Below, piece after piece: positions 24,802 through 33,349 of a DNA stretch of 64,000 nt. A program made the position numbers and the translations under genes. The stretch's first letter is position 1; each line of letters opens with the position of its first letter. A model generated the notes under the pieces. It was not told the DNA's origin and ran no database searches. It saw only the letters and a program-made list of their open reading frames with translations. This DNA comes from SZUA-309 sp965232595 (lineage in GTDB: Bacteria; Pseudomonadota; Gammaproteobacteria; Pseudomonadales; Azotimanducaceae), in contig OZ246983.1 of the NCBI GenBank assembly GCA_965232595.1, forward strand, positions 5,084,001-5,148,000. The letters run 5' to 3'.

Positions 24802-25800
24802 ATGGCAGAAGCAGCAGAGAAACCACGCACCCTTCCTTACGTAGCGGCCATCACCGACGGCGTGCGGCAGGTGCTGAAAGAGCAGGACAACGCCTTCGTT
24901 GCCGGTGAGGACGTGGCGGGCGCTGGTAGCGTCTACGGCTACTACAACGGGCTCCTGAAGGAGTTCGGGCCGGATCGGGTGTTCGATACGCCCATCTCCG
25001 AGGAAGGCATCGTCGGCCTCGGCGTCGGCGCCGCCGCCACCGGTTGCCGGCCGATCATCGACCTGATGTTCATGGACTTCCTCGGCGAGTGCATGGACGA
25101 GGTGGCGAACCAGCTGGCGAAAATGCGCTACATGTTCGGCGGCCGGGCGACCCTGCCGGTCACCATGCTGACCATGGCCGGCGCCGGCGCCAGCCTGGCG
25201 GCCCAGCACAGCCAGTCGCTGGAAGCCTGGATCTGCCACCTGCCGGGCCTGAAGGTCGCCATGCCGACCACGCCCTACGACGCCAAAGGCCTGATCATCG
25301 CCGCCGCCCGGGACGACAACCCGGTGATCGTGGTGCTGAACAAGATGTCCCTGGCCATCACCGGCGAGGTGCCGGAAGAGGCCTACGAGATCCCGCTCGG
25401 CCAGGCCAATATCCTGCGTGAAGGCAAGAACCTCACCATCGTTGCCCTGGGCCGCATGACCCATGAAGCGATCAAAGCCGTGGACGGCCTGGCAGAGCTC
25501 GGCATCGACGCCGAGATCATCGATCCCCGGACGCTGCAGCCCTTCGACATCGACACGGTGGTGCAGTCGGTGGAGAAAACCCATCGGGCCATGATCGTGC
25601 ACGAGGCTGTGCGCTTCGGCGGCCTCGGCGGCGAGATCGCAGCCCAGATTCAGGAGCAGGCGTTCGACTACCTGGACGCACCGGTGGCCCGTGTCGGCGC
25701 ACCCTTCTCGCCGGTTCCGTTCAGCCCGGCGCTGGAGGCCGTTTACGTGCCGAACGCCGAGCGCATCGTCGCCGAAGCGAAGAAGATGCTGGGCGTCTAG
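24802..25800 (+). CDS. thiamine-dependent dehydrogenase E1 component, beta subunit
   Basis: 332 residues from the ATG at 24802, preceded by GGGGCAGGA; a longer open frame to 24526 lies inside the alpha-subunit gene and is not used. Conserved segments are AITDGVRQVLKEQDNAFVAGEDVAGAGSVYG, RVFDTPISEEGIVGLGVGAAATGCRPIIDLMFMDF and IDAEIIDPRTLQPFDIDTVVQSVEKTHRAMIVHEAVRFGGLGGEIAAQI. It forms the alpha2beta2 E1 heterotetramer with the preceding gene. Confidence 0.96.
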   Translation: MAEAAEKPRTLPYVAAITDGVRQVLKEQDNAFVAGEDVAGAGSVYGYYNGLLKEFGPDRVFDTPISEEGIVGLGVGAAATGCRPIIDLMFMDFLGECMDEVANQLAKMRYMFGGRATLPVTMLTMAGAGASLAAQHSQSLEAWICHLPGLKVAMPTTPYDAKGLIIAAARDDNPVIVVLNKMSLAITGEVPEEAYEIPLGQANILREGKNLTIVALGRMTHEAIKAVDGLAELGIDAEIIDPRTLQPFDIDTVVQSVEKTHRAMIVHEAVRFGGLGGEIAAQIQEQAFDYLDAPVARVGAPFSPVPFSPALEAVYVPNAERIVAEAKKMLGV

Positions 25801-25816
25801 CGACCCGGATCGCCCC

Positions 25817-26851
25817 ATGGTCAACATCGGCATCATCGCTAACCCGGCGTCGGGCAAAGACGTTCGGCGCCTTGTTGCGCGGGCCTCGGTCTTCGACAAC
25901 CCGGAAAAGCAGGCCATCGTGCAGCGTCTGATTGCCGGCATGGAGGGCGTGCTCGGCGATTCCGAGTGGCAGATCTCCTACCTGGACGATGCCCATGGCA
26001 TCGTCCGCCAGGCTGTCAGCCAGGTGCTCGGCGAGGACTCGACTCGCGGCGTGCCGATCATGTCGGCGGAAACCGGCAGCGCCATCGACACCACCCGTGC
26101 GGCCAGGGCCCTGGCTGAGCTGCCCACCGACGTCAATCTGAGCCTCGGCGGTGACGGGACCAATCGCGCGCTCTGCCTCGGTTGGCGGGACGCACCGCTC
26201 ATTCCCATATCCACCGGCACCAACAACGTCTTTCCGCGGCTGATGGAGGCCACCGTTGCCGGCGCCGCGGCGGCGCTGGTCGCGTCCGGCAGGATCCCGC
26301 TCGCCGACGTGTCGAGGCAGCAGAAGGTCATCCGAGTGCAGATCGATGGGGAAGCTGACGATCTGGCGCTGATCGATGCGGTGTTCGTCAACGAGCGGTT
26401 CGTCGGTGCCCGGGCGCTGTTGAACCCGGAGAGCCTGAGCTCAGCGCTGCTGACCATCGCCGACCCGGCTGCTGTCGGCATCACGGCCATTGGCGGGCTG
26501 ATCGAACCGCTGGCGGAAACGGCGGACGACGGCATGCAGATCGAGTTTGCGGCCGCTGAGGACGCGGCCACCGTGGTCCGCGCGCCCATCGCGCCCGGCT
26601 ACTACCGGGAGATCGGCATTCGCGAGCACCGCCGGATCAGCTTCAACCAGTCGCTCCGTTGCGAAGGGCCGGGCGTGCTCGCCTTTGACGGCGAGCGGGA
26701 GCGGGTCCTGAAACCCGGCCAGCAGGCCACGCTCTCCGTTGAGCGCACGGGGCCCCACGTCATCGACGTGCCGGCCACCATGAGGCTGGCTGCCAGCAGA
26801 GGCAGTTTTCTGAGGCCAACCAAGGCGCCGCTGACAGCGGCTGCAGAGTAA
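25817..26851 (+). CDS. AcoX-like protein (ATP-NAD kinase fold)
   Basis: 344 residues from the ATG at 25817. The N-terminus GIIANPASGKDVRRLVARAS and the motifs LSLGGDGTNRAL and IPISTGTNNVFP match the NAD-kinase/diacylglycerol-kinase-like fold of AcoX, a protein of unknown function found in acetoin dehydrogenase operons. It is placed between E1 and E2, exactly where acoX-type genes occur. It may phosphorylate a cofactor or intermediate, which is inference. Confidence 0.87.
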   Translation: MVNIGIIANPASGKDVRRLVARASVFDNPEKQAIVQRLIAGMEGVLGDSEWQISYLDDAHGIVRQAVSQVLGEDSTRGVPIMSAETGSAIDTTRAARALAELPTDVNLSLGGDGTNRALCLGWRDAPLIPISTGTNNVFPRLMEATVAGAAAALVASGRIPLADVSRQQKVIRVQIDGEADDLALIDAVFVNERFVGARALLNPESLSSALLTIADPAAVGITAIGGLIEPLAETADDGMQIEFAAAEDAATVVRAPIAPGYYREIGIREHRRISFNQSLRCEGPGVLAFDGERERVLKPGQQATLSVERTGPHVIDVPATMRLAASRGSFLRPTKAPLTAAAE

Positions 26852-26863
26852 GAGGAACGAGCC

Positions 26864-28261
26864 ATGCCCACCGAGGTGTACCTGGTCAAGGTCGGAATGA
26901 ACATGACGGAAGGCGTCGTCGAGGAATGGTACATCGCCGATGGCGACACCGTCAGCGAGGGTGAGCTCCTCTACCGGCTGGAAACCGAGAAGGTGAATCT
27001 CGATGTGGACGCAGAGGCAACCGGCGTGGTGAAACATCTGGTCGGCGAAGGCATCACCAAGGAGCCTGGCGACGTCGTCGGCTACATCTATGCCGAAGGT
27101 GAGGCCATTCCCGACGTGCTGCCCGGCGCGGACGGCGCCGCTGCAGCGGCGAGCACCGCCAGCACGGCGGAAGTGCAGGCGGAGCTGGCCCTGGCCCCGT
27201 CGGCTCCTTCCGTTACCGCGGATGGCCGCATCAAGGCCTCCCCGATTGCCCGCCGGTTGGCGGCCGAGCGCGGTCTGGATCTGAGCTTTCTGCAGGGCAC
27301 CGGTCCCGGCGGCAGGATCGTCGAGGCCGACGTGCTGATCGCCGAGATCGACGCCGGTGTCACGACCGCCGCCGCTCCGGTGGCTGAGCCGGCCGCGGAA
27401 GCCGATGACGGCGTGCAGCGCTCCTCACCCATGGCGCGCAAAGTCGCCCGGGAACTGGGCGTCGATCTCGACAAGGTACGCGGCACCGGGCCGGGCGGCC
27501 GAATCACCAAGGACGATGTGGAAGCGGCAGCGACGGGTGCCCCAGCCGTTCTGCCCGCCGTTGCCGCCAATGCCGAAGACCAGGTGCTGCCGCTGCGCGG
27601 CATGCGCAAGACCATCGCCCGGCGGATGCACGACAGCCTGCAGGAGATGGCCCAGCTCACCATGGACATGGACGTGGTGATGGACGACGCGGTGAAGCTG
27701 CGCGGCCAGCTGATCGACGAGTGGCAGGACGTCGGCCTGCGCCCGACCTACACGGACCTGGTGATCCGCGCGGTGGCCAAAGCGCTGGAGAAGCACCGGC
27801 AGATGAATGCCAGCATGAGCGAAACCGAGATCGTGCAGCACGGCGCCATCAACGTTGGCATGGCCGTGGCGCTGGCGGAGGGCCTGATCGTGCCGGTGGT
27901 CAAGCAGGCCAACCAGCTGAGCGTGCAGGCGCTGGCTGCGGAGACCGCGCGGCTCGCCGCAGCGGCCAGAGATGGCTCGCTGACGCCGGATGATCTGCAG
28001 GGCGGCACCTTTACCGTGACCGCGCTCGGCATGTACGGCGTCGACTCTTTCACGCCGATCATCAACTCGCCGGAAGCTGGTATTCTCGGGGTGAACCGCA
28101 TCCGTGACGATGTGGCGTGGGAAGGTGACAAGCCGGTAAAGCAGCAGCGCATGAAGCTGTCGCTCACCTGGGACCACCGGGTGCTGGACGGAGCGCCGGC
28201 CGCCGAGTTCCTGGGCAGCGTGCGGGACCTGCTGGAAGCGCCCTACCGACTGCTCATCTGA
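26864..28261 (+). CDS. dihydrolipoamide acyltransferase (E2) with one lipoyl and two E1/E3-binding domains
   Basis: 465 residues. An N-terminal lipoyl domain carries Lys43 in LETEKVNLDVDA. Two peripheral-subunit-binding domains follow: KASPIARRLAAERGLDLSFLQGTGPGGRIVEADV and RSSPMARKVARELGVDLDKVRGTGPGGRITKDDV, separated by an Ala/Pro linker. The catalytic domain ends in TWDHRVLDG with His438 and Asp442. It transfers the acyl group from lipoamide to CoA. Two binding domains with a single lipoyl domain is unusual; most E2s have one. No E3 (dihydrolipoamide dehydrogenase) is in the operon. Confidence 0.95.
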   Translation: MPTEVYLVKVGMNMTEGVVEEWYIADGDTVSEGELLYRLETEKVNLDVDAEATGVVKHLVGEGITKEPGDVVGYIYAEGEAIPDVLPGADGAAAAASTASTAEVQAELALAPSAPSVTADGRIKASPIARRLAAERGLDLSFLQGTGPGGRIVEADVLIAEIDAGVTTAAAPVAEPAAEADDGVQRSSPMARKVARELGVDLDKVRGTGPGGRITKDDVEAAATGAPAVLPAVAANAEDQVLPLRGMRKTIARRMHDSLQEMAQLTMDMDVVMDDAVKLRGQLIDEWQDVGLRPTYTDLVIRAVAKALEKHRQMNASMSETEIVQHGAINVGMAVALAEGLIVPVVKQANQLSVQALAAETARLAAAARDGSLTPDDLQGGTFTVTALGMYGVDSFTPIINSPEAGILGVNRIRDDVAWEGDKPVKQQRMKLSLTWDHRVLDGAPAAEFLGSVRDLLEAPYRLLI

Positions 28262-28307
28262 TCGTTCGGCGTCTCCGCGCGGACCGCAGCAGAACAGGCA
28301 GCAGACC

Positions 28308-29189
28308 ATGGCTCTCAACATCACTCCGCTCTCTCCCGTCATCGGCGCTGAGATCAGCGGCGCCGACCTGGGCGCGCTGGCCGACGACGAGTTCGAGACC
28401 ATTCGCCAGGCCCTGAGCGATCATCAGGTGATCTTCTTCCGCGACCAGCCGATGCTCGATCCGGAGGTGCAGATCGCCTTCGCCCGTCGGTTCGGTGACC
28501 TGCACGCGCACCCGGCAGCGCCGCACATGGACGGCCATCCGGAAATCTTCGTCATCCACGCGCACAAGGACTCCAAGGTGGCAAACGGCAACGGCTGGCA
28601 TACAGACGTGTCCTGCGACGAAGAGCCACCCATGGGCACCATGCTGCAGATTCACGAGCTGCCCGAGTCAGGCGGCGACACCTTGTGGATCAACACCTGC
28701 GCCGCTTTCGAGACCCTGTCGCCTACCCTGCAGTCGTTTCTCGAAACGCTCACTGCCCGGCACGAGTCCGAACACATCTACCGCGGCCGCTACTCTGATC
28801 GCGGGGTCGACGACACGGATCGCAGTTATCCCAGCGCGATCCATCCTCTGGTGCGGACCCACCCGACATCCGGCCGTCGCTCCCTGTACGTGAACCCGAG
28901 CTTCACCACACGCATCTGCGAGCTCACGCGAGACGAGAGCGCTGCGCTGCTCGACTACCTGTACCGGCACCAGCAGCGACCCGAGTTTCAGGTCCGCTTC
29001 CAATGGTCAAAAAACGCCATCGCGTTCTGGGACAATCGCTCGACCCAGCACTTCGCGCTCTGGGACTACTGGCCGGAAGAGAGAAAAGGCCATCGGGTGA
29101 CCATTGCCGGCGAGCGACCGTTCTTCGACCCTGAGCGCCAACCCGACAGCCAACCGAAACCACTGACCCGACTGGCCCGCAGCCTATGA
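28308..29189 (+). CDS. TauD/TfdA-family Fe(II)/2-oxoglutarate dioxygenase
   Basis: 293 residues. The facial triad is visible: HTD in GWHTDVSCDEEPPMG and the distal His in FWDNRSTQHFALWDYW, with Arg in KGHRVTIAGERP for 2-oxoglutarate. The start ITPLSPVIGAEISGADLGALADDEFETIRQALSDHQVIFFRDQ is standard for the family. It hydroxylates a substrate such as a sulfonate, aryloxyalkanoate or alkyl sulfate, leading to C-heteroatom or ether cleavage that would release an aldehyde. It starts 46 bases after E2 and overlaps the amidohydrolase by 4 bases. Confidence 0.94.
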   Translation: MALNITPLSPVIGAEISGADLGALADDEFETIRQALSDHQVIFFRDQPMLDPEVQIAFARRFGDLHAHPAAPHMDGHPEIFVIHAHKDSKVANGNGWHTDVSCDEEPPMGTMLQIHELPESGGDTLWINTCAAFETLSPTLQSFLETLTARHESEHIYRGRYSDRGVDDTDRSYPSAIHPLVRTHPTSGRRSLYVNPSFTTRICELTRDESAALLDYLYRHQQRPEFQVRFQWSKNAIAFWDNRSTQHFALWDYWPEERKGHRVTIAGERPFFDPERQPDSQPKPLTRLARSL

Positions 29190-30892
29190 CTGGAACGCCA
29201 TCACCCACAGAGGCGAATCGCGGCGATCGCGCAACTTGGCTCGTTGCGCTGCTGGCAGCGATGCTGCTGGCCGCCTGCTCACCCGCGGAAAACGCCGAGC
29301 AGGCAGCCGCCGAGACCGAGCAGCTGAGCGCCGACGTGGTCTTTACCAACGGACAGATCCTGACGCTGGACGACGCCGACACCATCGCCAGCACCCTGGT
29401 GGTCAGCGGCGAGAAGATCGTCGCCATCGGCGACGCGGCGCTCGCCGGGCAGTACGCCGCGGCTCAGGTTATCGACCTCCAGGGCCGCACCCTGATGCCC
29501 GGGTTCGTCGACAGCCATACCCACATCTACGGCCGGCCACCACACTACATCGACCTCACCGAGGTGAGCTCCGTCGCCGAGATTGCCAGCCTGGTGAGCG
29601 CCAAGGCGGCAGAGGTTGGCCCGGGCAACTGGATCACCGGCTACGGCTGGTCCGAAGACGAGCTGGCCGAGGGGCGACGGCCACTGATCGGCGATCTGGA
29701 CGCGGCTGCGCCCGGCCACCCGGTGATGCTGACCCGCGCCGGTGGCCACAGCGCCGTGTTCTCCAGCACCGCGCTGGAGATCGGCGGGGTCGATGCGACG
29801 ACGCCGAACCCGGAGGGCGGCATCATCGAGCGCGACGAGTCCGGCGCGCTGAACGGCGTGATCCGGGAGCGTCAGAACATCATCGGCGCGCTGATTCCCG
29901 AAACCCCACCGATGGAACTGCGGCCCAGCCTGATCGACAACCTGCAGGCGCTGTTTGCCAAGGGCATCACGTCCATCACCCACGCCAACGCCACCCTGGC
30001 GGTCTACCCGGTCTGGGAAGCTGCCTACGCCGAGCACCGCGGCAACCTGCCCCGGGCGTCCGTGCAGCTGCTGCACGAAGGGCCCGAGGCGATGGCAGCC
30101 TTCGGTCGGCTGACCGGCGACGGCGACGAGCATCTTCAGGTCGGCCCGCTGAAGATCTTCGCCGACGGAGGCTTCACCGGCCCGGCGGCCTACACCAGCA
30201 AGCCCTACAAAGGTGAGGACGAGTACCGCGGCAAGCTGAACATGACGGAAGTTGAGCTGCGCGACCTGATCATCATGGCCCACGAGGAGGGCTGGCAGCT
30301 CGGCATTCACGCCATCGGCGACGCGGCGATCATGTTGACGGTGGGCTACCTGGTCGAAGCGCTGGCACGCGCGCCGAGAGACGACCACCGCCACTACCTG
30401 AACCACTTCACCGTGATGCCGAGCGCACGAACCATGGAGGCCATGGCAACCCACGGCATCGCCATCACCCAGCAGCCGAACTTCACCTACACGCTGGAGG
30501 GTCGCTACGTCGCCAACCTGGACGGGGCGCGACTGGAGACCAACAACCCCGTTCGCACGCCGATGAACCACGGCATCCACGTCGCCATATCCAGCGACAT
30601 CCTGCCCATCGGCCCCTGGGTTGGCGTCTACGCCGCGGTCACCCGGAAGGGGATGAGCGGCCGGGTGTTCGGCCCGGAAGAAGCAATCAGCCGCGTTGAA
30701 GCGCTCAAAGCCTACACCAGCAAAGGCGCCTGGCTGACCCGGGAGGAAGATCGCAAAGGCACGCTCGCACCGGGCATGCTGGCTGACCTGATCATTCTCT
30801 CGGCCGATCCGCTGACCGTGCCGGATGAGGCGCTCCTCGACATCGAGGTGGAGGAAACCTGGCTCGGCGGGCAGCGCGTCTACCGGCAATAA
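29186..30892 (+). CDS. lipoprotein amidohydrolase, YtcJ-like
   Basis: 568 residues. The N-terminus has a lipobox (LLAAMLLAACSPAEN), so the protein is probably anchored to the envelope, unlike most cytosolic members of this family. The metal site begins with GFVDSHTHIYGRPPHYIDLTE (HxH), with further ligands in LGIHAIGDAAI. The C-terminus (KGTLAPGMLADLIILSADPL) is typical of amidohydrolase family 3. It hydrolyses a C-N bond of unknown substrate. The gene overlaps the dioxygenase by 4 bases. Confidence 0.92.
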   Translation: MTGTPSPTEANRGDRATWLVALLAAMLLAACSPAENAEQAAAETEQLSADVVFTNGQILTLDDADTIASTLVVSGEKIVAIGDAALAGQYAAAQVIDLQGRTLMPGFVDSHTHIYGRPPHYIDLTEVSSVAEIASLVSAKAAEVGPGNWITGYGWSEDELAEGRRPLIGDLDAAAPGHPVMLTRAGGHSAVFSSTALEIGGVDATTPNPEGGIIERDESGALNGVIRERQNIIGALIPETPPMELRPSLIDNLQALFAKGITSITHANATLAVYPVWEAAYAEHRGNLPRASVQLLHEGPEAMAAFGRLTGDGDEHLQVGPLKIFADGGFTGPAAYTSKPYKGEDEYRGKLNMTEVELRDLIIMAHEEGWQLGIHAIGDAAIMLTVGYLVEALARAPRDDHRHYLNHFTVMPSARTMEAMATHGIAITQQPNFTYTLEGRYVANLDGARLETNNPVRTPMNHGIHVAISSDILPIGPWVGVYAAVTRKGMSGRVFGPEEAISRVEALKAYTSKGAWLTREEDRKGTLAPGMLADLIILSADPLTVPDEALLDIEVEETWLGGQRVYRQ

Positions 30893-30946
30893 CCTCACAT
30901 CAGTATCGAGCCGTAACAAGCAGCAACAAGCAGTAAGAGGAAGCAG

Positions 30947-32512
30947 ATGACCCATTTTCCGCAGAAGGTCGCGTCAGAACGCGGTACCGACAGCGCCCTC
31001 ATCGACGAGCGCGGCGAGATCACCTGGACGGAGTTCAACGAGCGAACCAACCGGCTGCTCTCGGCCCTGCGTGGCCTCGGCCTCGGTGCCGGCGACGCGG
31101 TAGCCGTCTATGCCGGCAACTGCCGCGAGTACTACGAGATCATGATGGCCACCATCCACACCGGCATCATCTGGGTGCCGGTGAACTGGCACTTCAGCCC
31201 TGAGGAGCTGGCCTACGTGATCGCCGACTCGGAGGCGAAAGCGCTGTTCGCCGAAGGGCAGTTCCTCGGCAACGCCGCGGCGGCCATTGAGCGTGGCGAG
31301 ACGCCGGGCCTCGCCCACTGCTTCGCCATCCGCGCCGACGAGTCGCATGGCGACTTCCAGGACTACGAGGCGCTGCTGGCCTCCGGCAGCCCGGAAGAAC
31401 CGGAAGACCAGTCCATGGGCGGTCCCATGTTCTACACCTCGGGCACCACCGGCAGGCCGAAAGGCGTGCGCTCCAGCACCTCAGCAGCCGGCGGGCCGAT
31501 CGAGGTTCTGGAGCTGATGGGCGCCGGGCTCTCGGGCATGCTCAACATACCGGCGGACGGCACCACCTACATCTGCGGCCCCGTCTACCACTCAGCGCAG
31601 TGGGCGTTTTCCTTCCTGCCATTGCTGGTCGGCAGCCGCCTGCTCATGCGCCACCGCTTCGACCCGGCTGAATCGCTTACGCTGATGGACGCGCACAAGG
31701 TGACCAACGTGCACCTGGTGCCCACCCAGTTTCATCGTTTCCTGAAGCTCGCCGACGAGGAGCGCTCGGGATTTGACGGCAGCTCGCTGGCGGTAGTCTG
31801 GCACGGCGCCGCCCCCTGCCCGCCGGAAACCAAACGTAAGATGATCGACTGGTGGGGGCCGGTGGTCTGCGAGTACTACGGCTCTACCGAAGGCTCCATC
31901 GTCTCTCAGATCACCGCAGAGGAGTGGCTCGAACGCCCGGGCTCCGTCGGCAAGGCCGGCGCCATGTCCGAGATCACCATTCGCGATGACGATGGCCAGG
32001 TCGTGCCGACCGGAGAATCCGGCCAGATCTACGTCCGCAACCTGATGGGCACCGATTTCGAGTACCACAACGAGCCGGAAAAGACCGCTGATGTGCACCT
32101 GGAACCGGGCGTCTTCACCTTCGGCGACATCGGCTACTTCGATGATGACGGCTACCTGTACCTCAGCGACCGGAAGATCGACATGATCATTTCCGGCGGG
32201 GTGAACATCTACCCGGCCGAGATCGAGGCGGTGCTCGTCCAGCATCCGGCGGTGGAGGACGCGGCGGTGTTCGGCATCCCGAACGAGGAGTTCGGCGAGG
32301 AGGTCAAGGCGGCGGTGAAGCTGGCCTCCGGGCAGAGCGGCAGCGATGAGCTGAGCCAGAGCCTCATCGACTACTGCCGGGAGCATCTGGCCGGCTACAA
32401 AGCGCCGAAATCCATCGACTACGAAGAGGAGTTTCCCCGTCACGAGACCGGCAAGCTCTACAAGCGCCTGCTCCGCGATCGCTACTGGCAGGGTCAGGGG
32501 AGAACCATCTGA
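30947..32512 (+). CDS. acyl-CoA synthetase (AMP-forming ligase)
   Basis: 521 residues of the ANL superfamily. Motifs are MFYTSGTTGRPKGVRSS (AMP binding), YYGSTEGS, GDIGYFDDDGYLYLSDRKIDMIISGGVNIYPAEIEAVL, and the catalytic lysine in RHETGKLYKR. It activates a carboxylic acid to its CoA thioester with ATP. In this operon it may act on an acid formed by the dioxygenase or from the aldehyde. It overlaps the methyltransferase start by 1 base (TGATG), so the two are coupled. Confidence 0.95.
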   Translation: MTHFPQKVASERGTDSALIDERGEITWTEFNERTNRLLSALRGLGLGAGDAVAVYAGNCREYYEIMMATIHTGIIWVPVNWHFSPEELAYVIADSEAKALFAEGQFLGNAAAAIERGETPGLAHCFAIRADESHGDFQDYEALLASGSPEEPEDQSMGGPMFYTSGTTGRPKGVRSSTSAAGGPIEVLELMGAGLSGMLNIPADGTTYICGPVYHSAQWAFSFLPLLVGSRLLMRHRFDPAESLTLMDAHKVTNVHLVPTQFHRFLKLADEERSGFDGSSLAVVWHGAAPCPPETKRKMIDWWGPVVCEYYGSTEGSIVSQITAEEWLERPGSVGKAGAMSEITIRDDDGQVVPTGESGQIYVRNLMGTDFEYHNEPEKTADVHLEPGVFTFGDIGYFDDDGYLYLSDRKIDMIISGGVNIYPAEIEAVLVQHPAVEDAAVFGIPNEEFGEEVKAAVKLASGQSGSDELSQSLIDYCREHLAGYKAPKSIDYEEEFPRHETGKLYKRLLRDRYWQGQGRTI

Positions 32513-33129
32513 TGGGTCTCTACGCGAAATACGTGCTGCCGAAGCTGATCGACACCGCCTGCGGGCAGCCGCCGATGGCGGAGCTGCGCAGCCGCTACGT
32601 GCCCGAAGCGGAGGGCGACGTGCTGGAGATCGGCATCGGCAGCGGCCTGAACCTGCCCCACTACTCGAGCAGAGCGCGCACGGTCACCGGCCTGGACCCG
32701 CACGCGGAGCTGACCGACATGGCAAAGGAGCGGGCTGCCGCCGCCGCGCCGGACGTCGAGCTCCTGCAGATCTCCGGAGAGGAGATCCCTGCCGACGACG
32801 GCCGCTTCGACAGCATCGTCTGCACCTGGACCCTCTGCTCGATCCCGAACGTCTATCAGGCGCTCCGGGAGATGAACCGGGTGGTGAAGCCCGGTGGTCG
32901 CTTCTACTTCGTGGAGCACGGCCTGTCGCCGGATCCGGGCGTGCAGCGCTGGCAGCGGCGCATCGAGCCGCTCTGGAAGATCATCGGCGGCGGCTGCCAT
33001 CTGACCCGGAAAGCGGACGACCTGATCCAGGACGCAGGCTTCCTGCTGGCGGATCCGGAGTCAGGTTACCTGCCCGGACCAAAGTGGGCAGCCTTCATGA
33101 CCCACGGCGTGGCGGTCAAACCAGCCTGA
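32512..33129 (+). CDS. class I SAM-dependent methyltransferase
   Basis: 205 residues. The SAM-binding motif I is VLEIGIGSGLNLPHYS, followed by VTGLDPHAEL, DSIVCTWTLCSIPNVYQALREMNRVVKPGGRFYFVEHG. It resembles the UbiE/small-molecule methyltransferase group (C-, O- or N-methylation). It is the last gene of the eight-gene run and is start-coupled to the CoA ligase. The substrate is unknown. Confidence 0.93.
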   Translation: MGLYAKYVLPKLIDTACGQPPMAELRSRYVPEAEGDVLEIGIGSGLNLPHYSSRARTVTGLDPHAELTDMAKERAAAAAPDVELLQISGEEIPADDGRFDSIVCTWTLCSIPNVYQALREMNRVVKPGGRFYFVEHGLSPDPGVQRWQRRIEPLWKIIGGGCHLTRKADDLIQDAGFLLADPESGYLPGPKWAAFMTHGVAVKPA

Positions 33130-33137
33130 GGAAACCG

Positions 33138-33166
33138 TTGACGGGGAACTTGTACCGGGTTACAAA
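33138..33166 (+). promoter_or_regulatory. probable sigma-70 promoter of the second TonB receptor
   Basis: TTGACG (33138-33143), a 17-base spacer, then TACAAA (33161-33166). The match and spacing are good for a sigma-70 promoter. It would leave a leader of about 180 bases before the ATG at 33350. The leader contains a near-direct repeat GACGC(C)GTGTT / GACGCGGCGTGTT around 33228-33257. Confidence 0.45.
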
Positions 33167-33349
33167 AAGTCACGTCTGTTGGTTTATGACGAAGGCCCAC
33201 TCGGAGAGAGGCGTGCCAGGCCATTAGACGCCGTGTTTGATAGAGACGCGGCGTGTTCCAGCCAGGTCCGATGGGTGGTCACAAGGTCAAACTGAGTCGG
33301 CAGCAGGTGCCAGCAGCGCTGTCGGCGCGCTCAAAATAGGGGAGAGAAT

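Noticed and set aside
29279..30955. 558-residue minus-strand frame over the amidohydrolase
   Set aside because: Antisense to a clear lipoprotein enzyme; composition is shadow-like.
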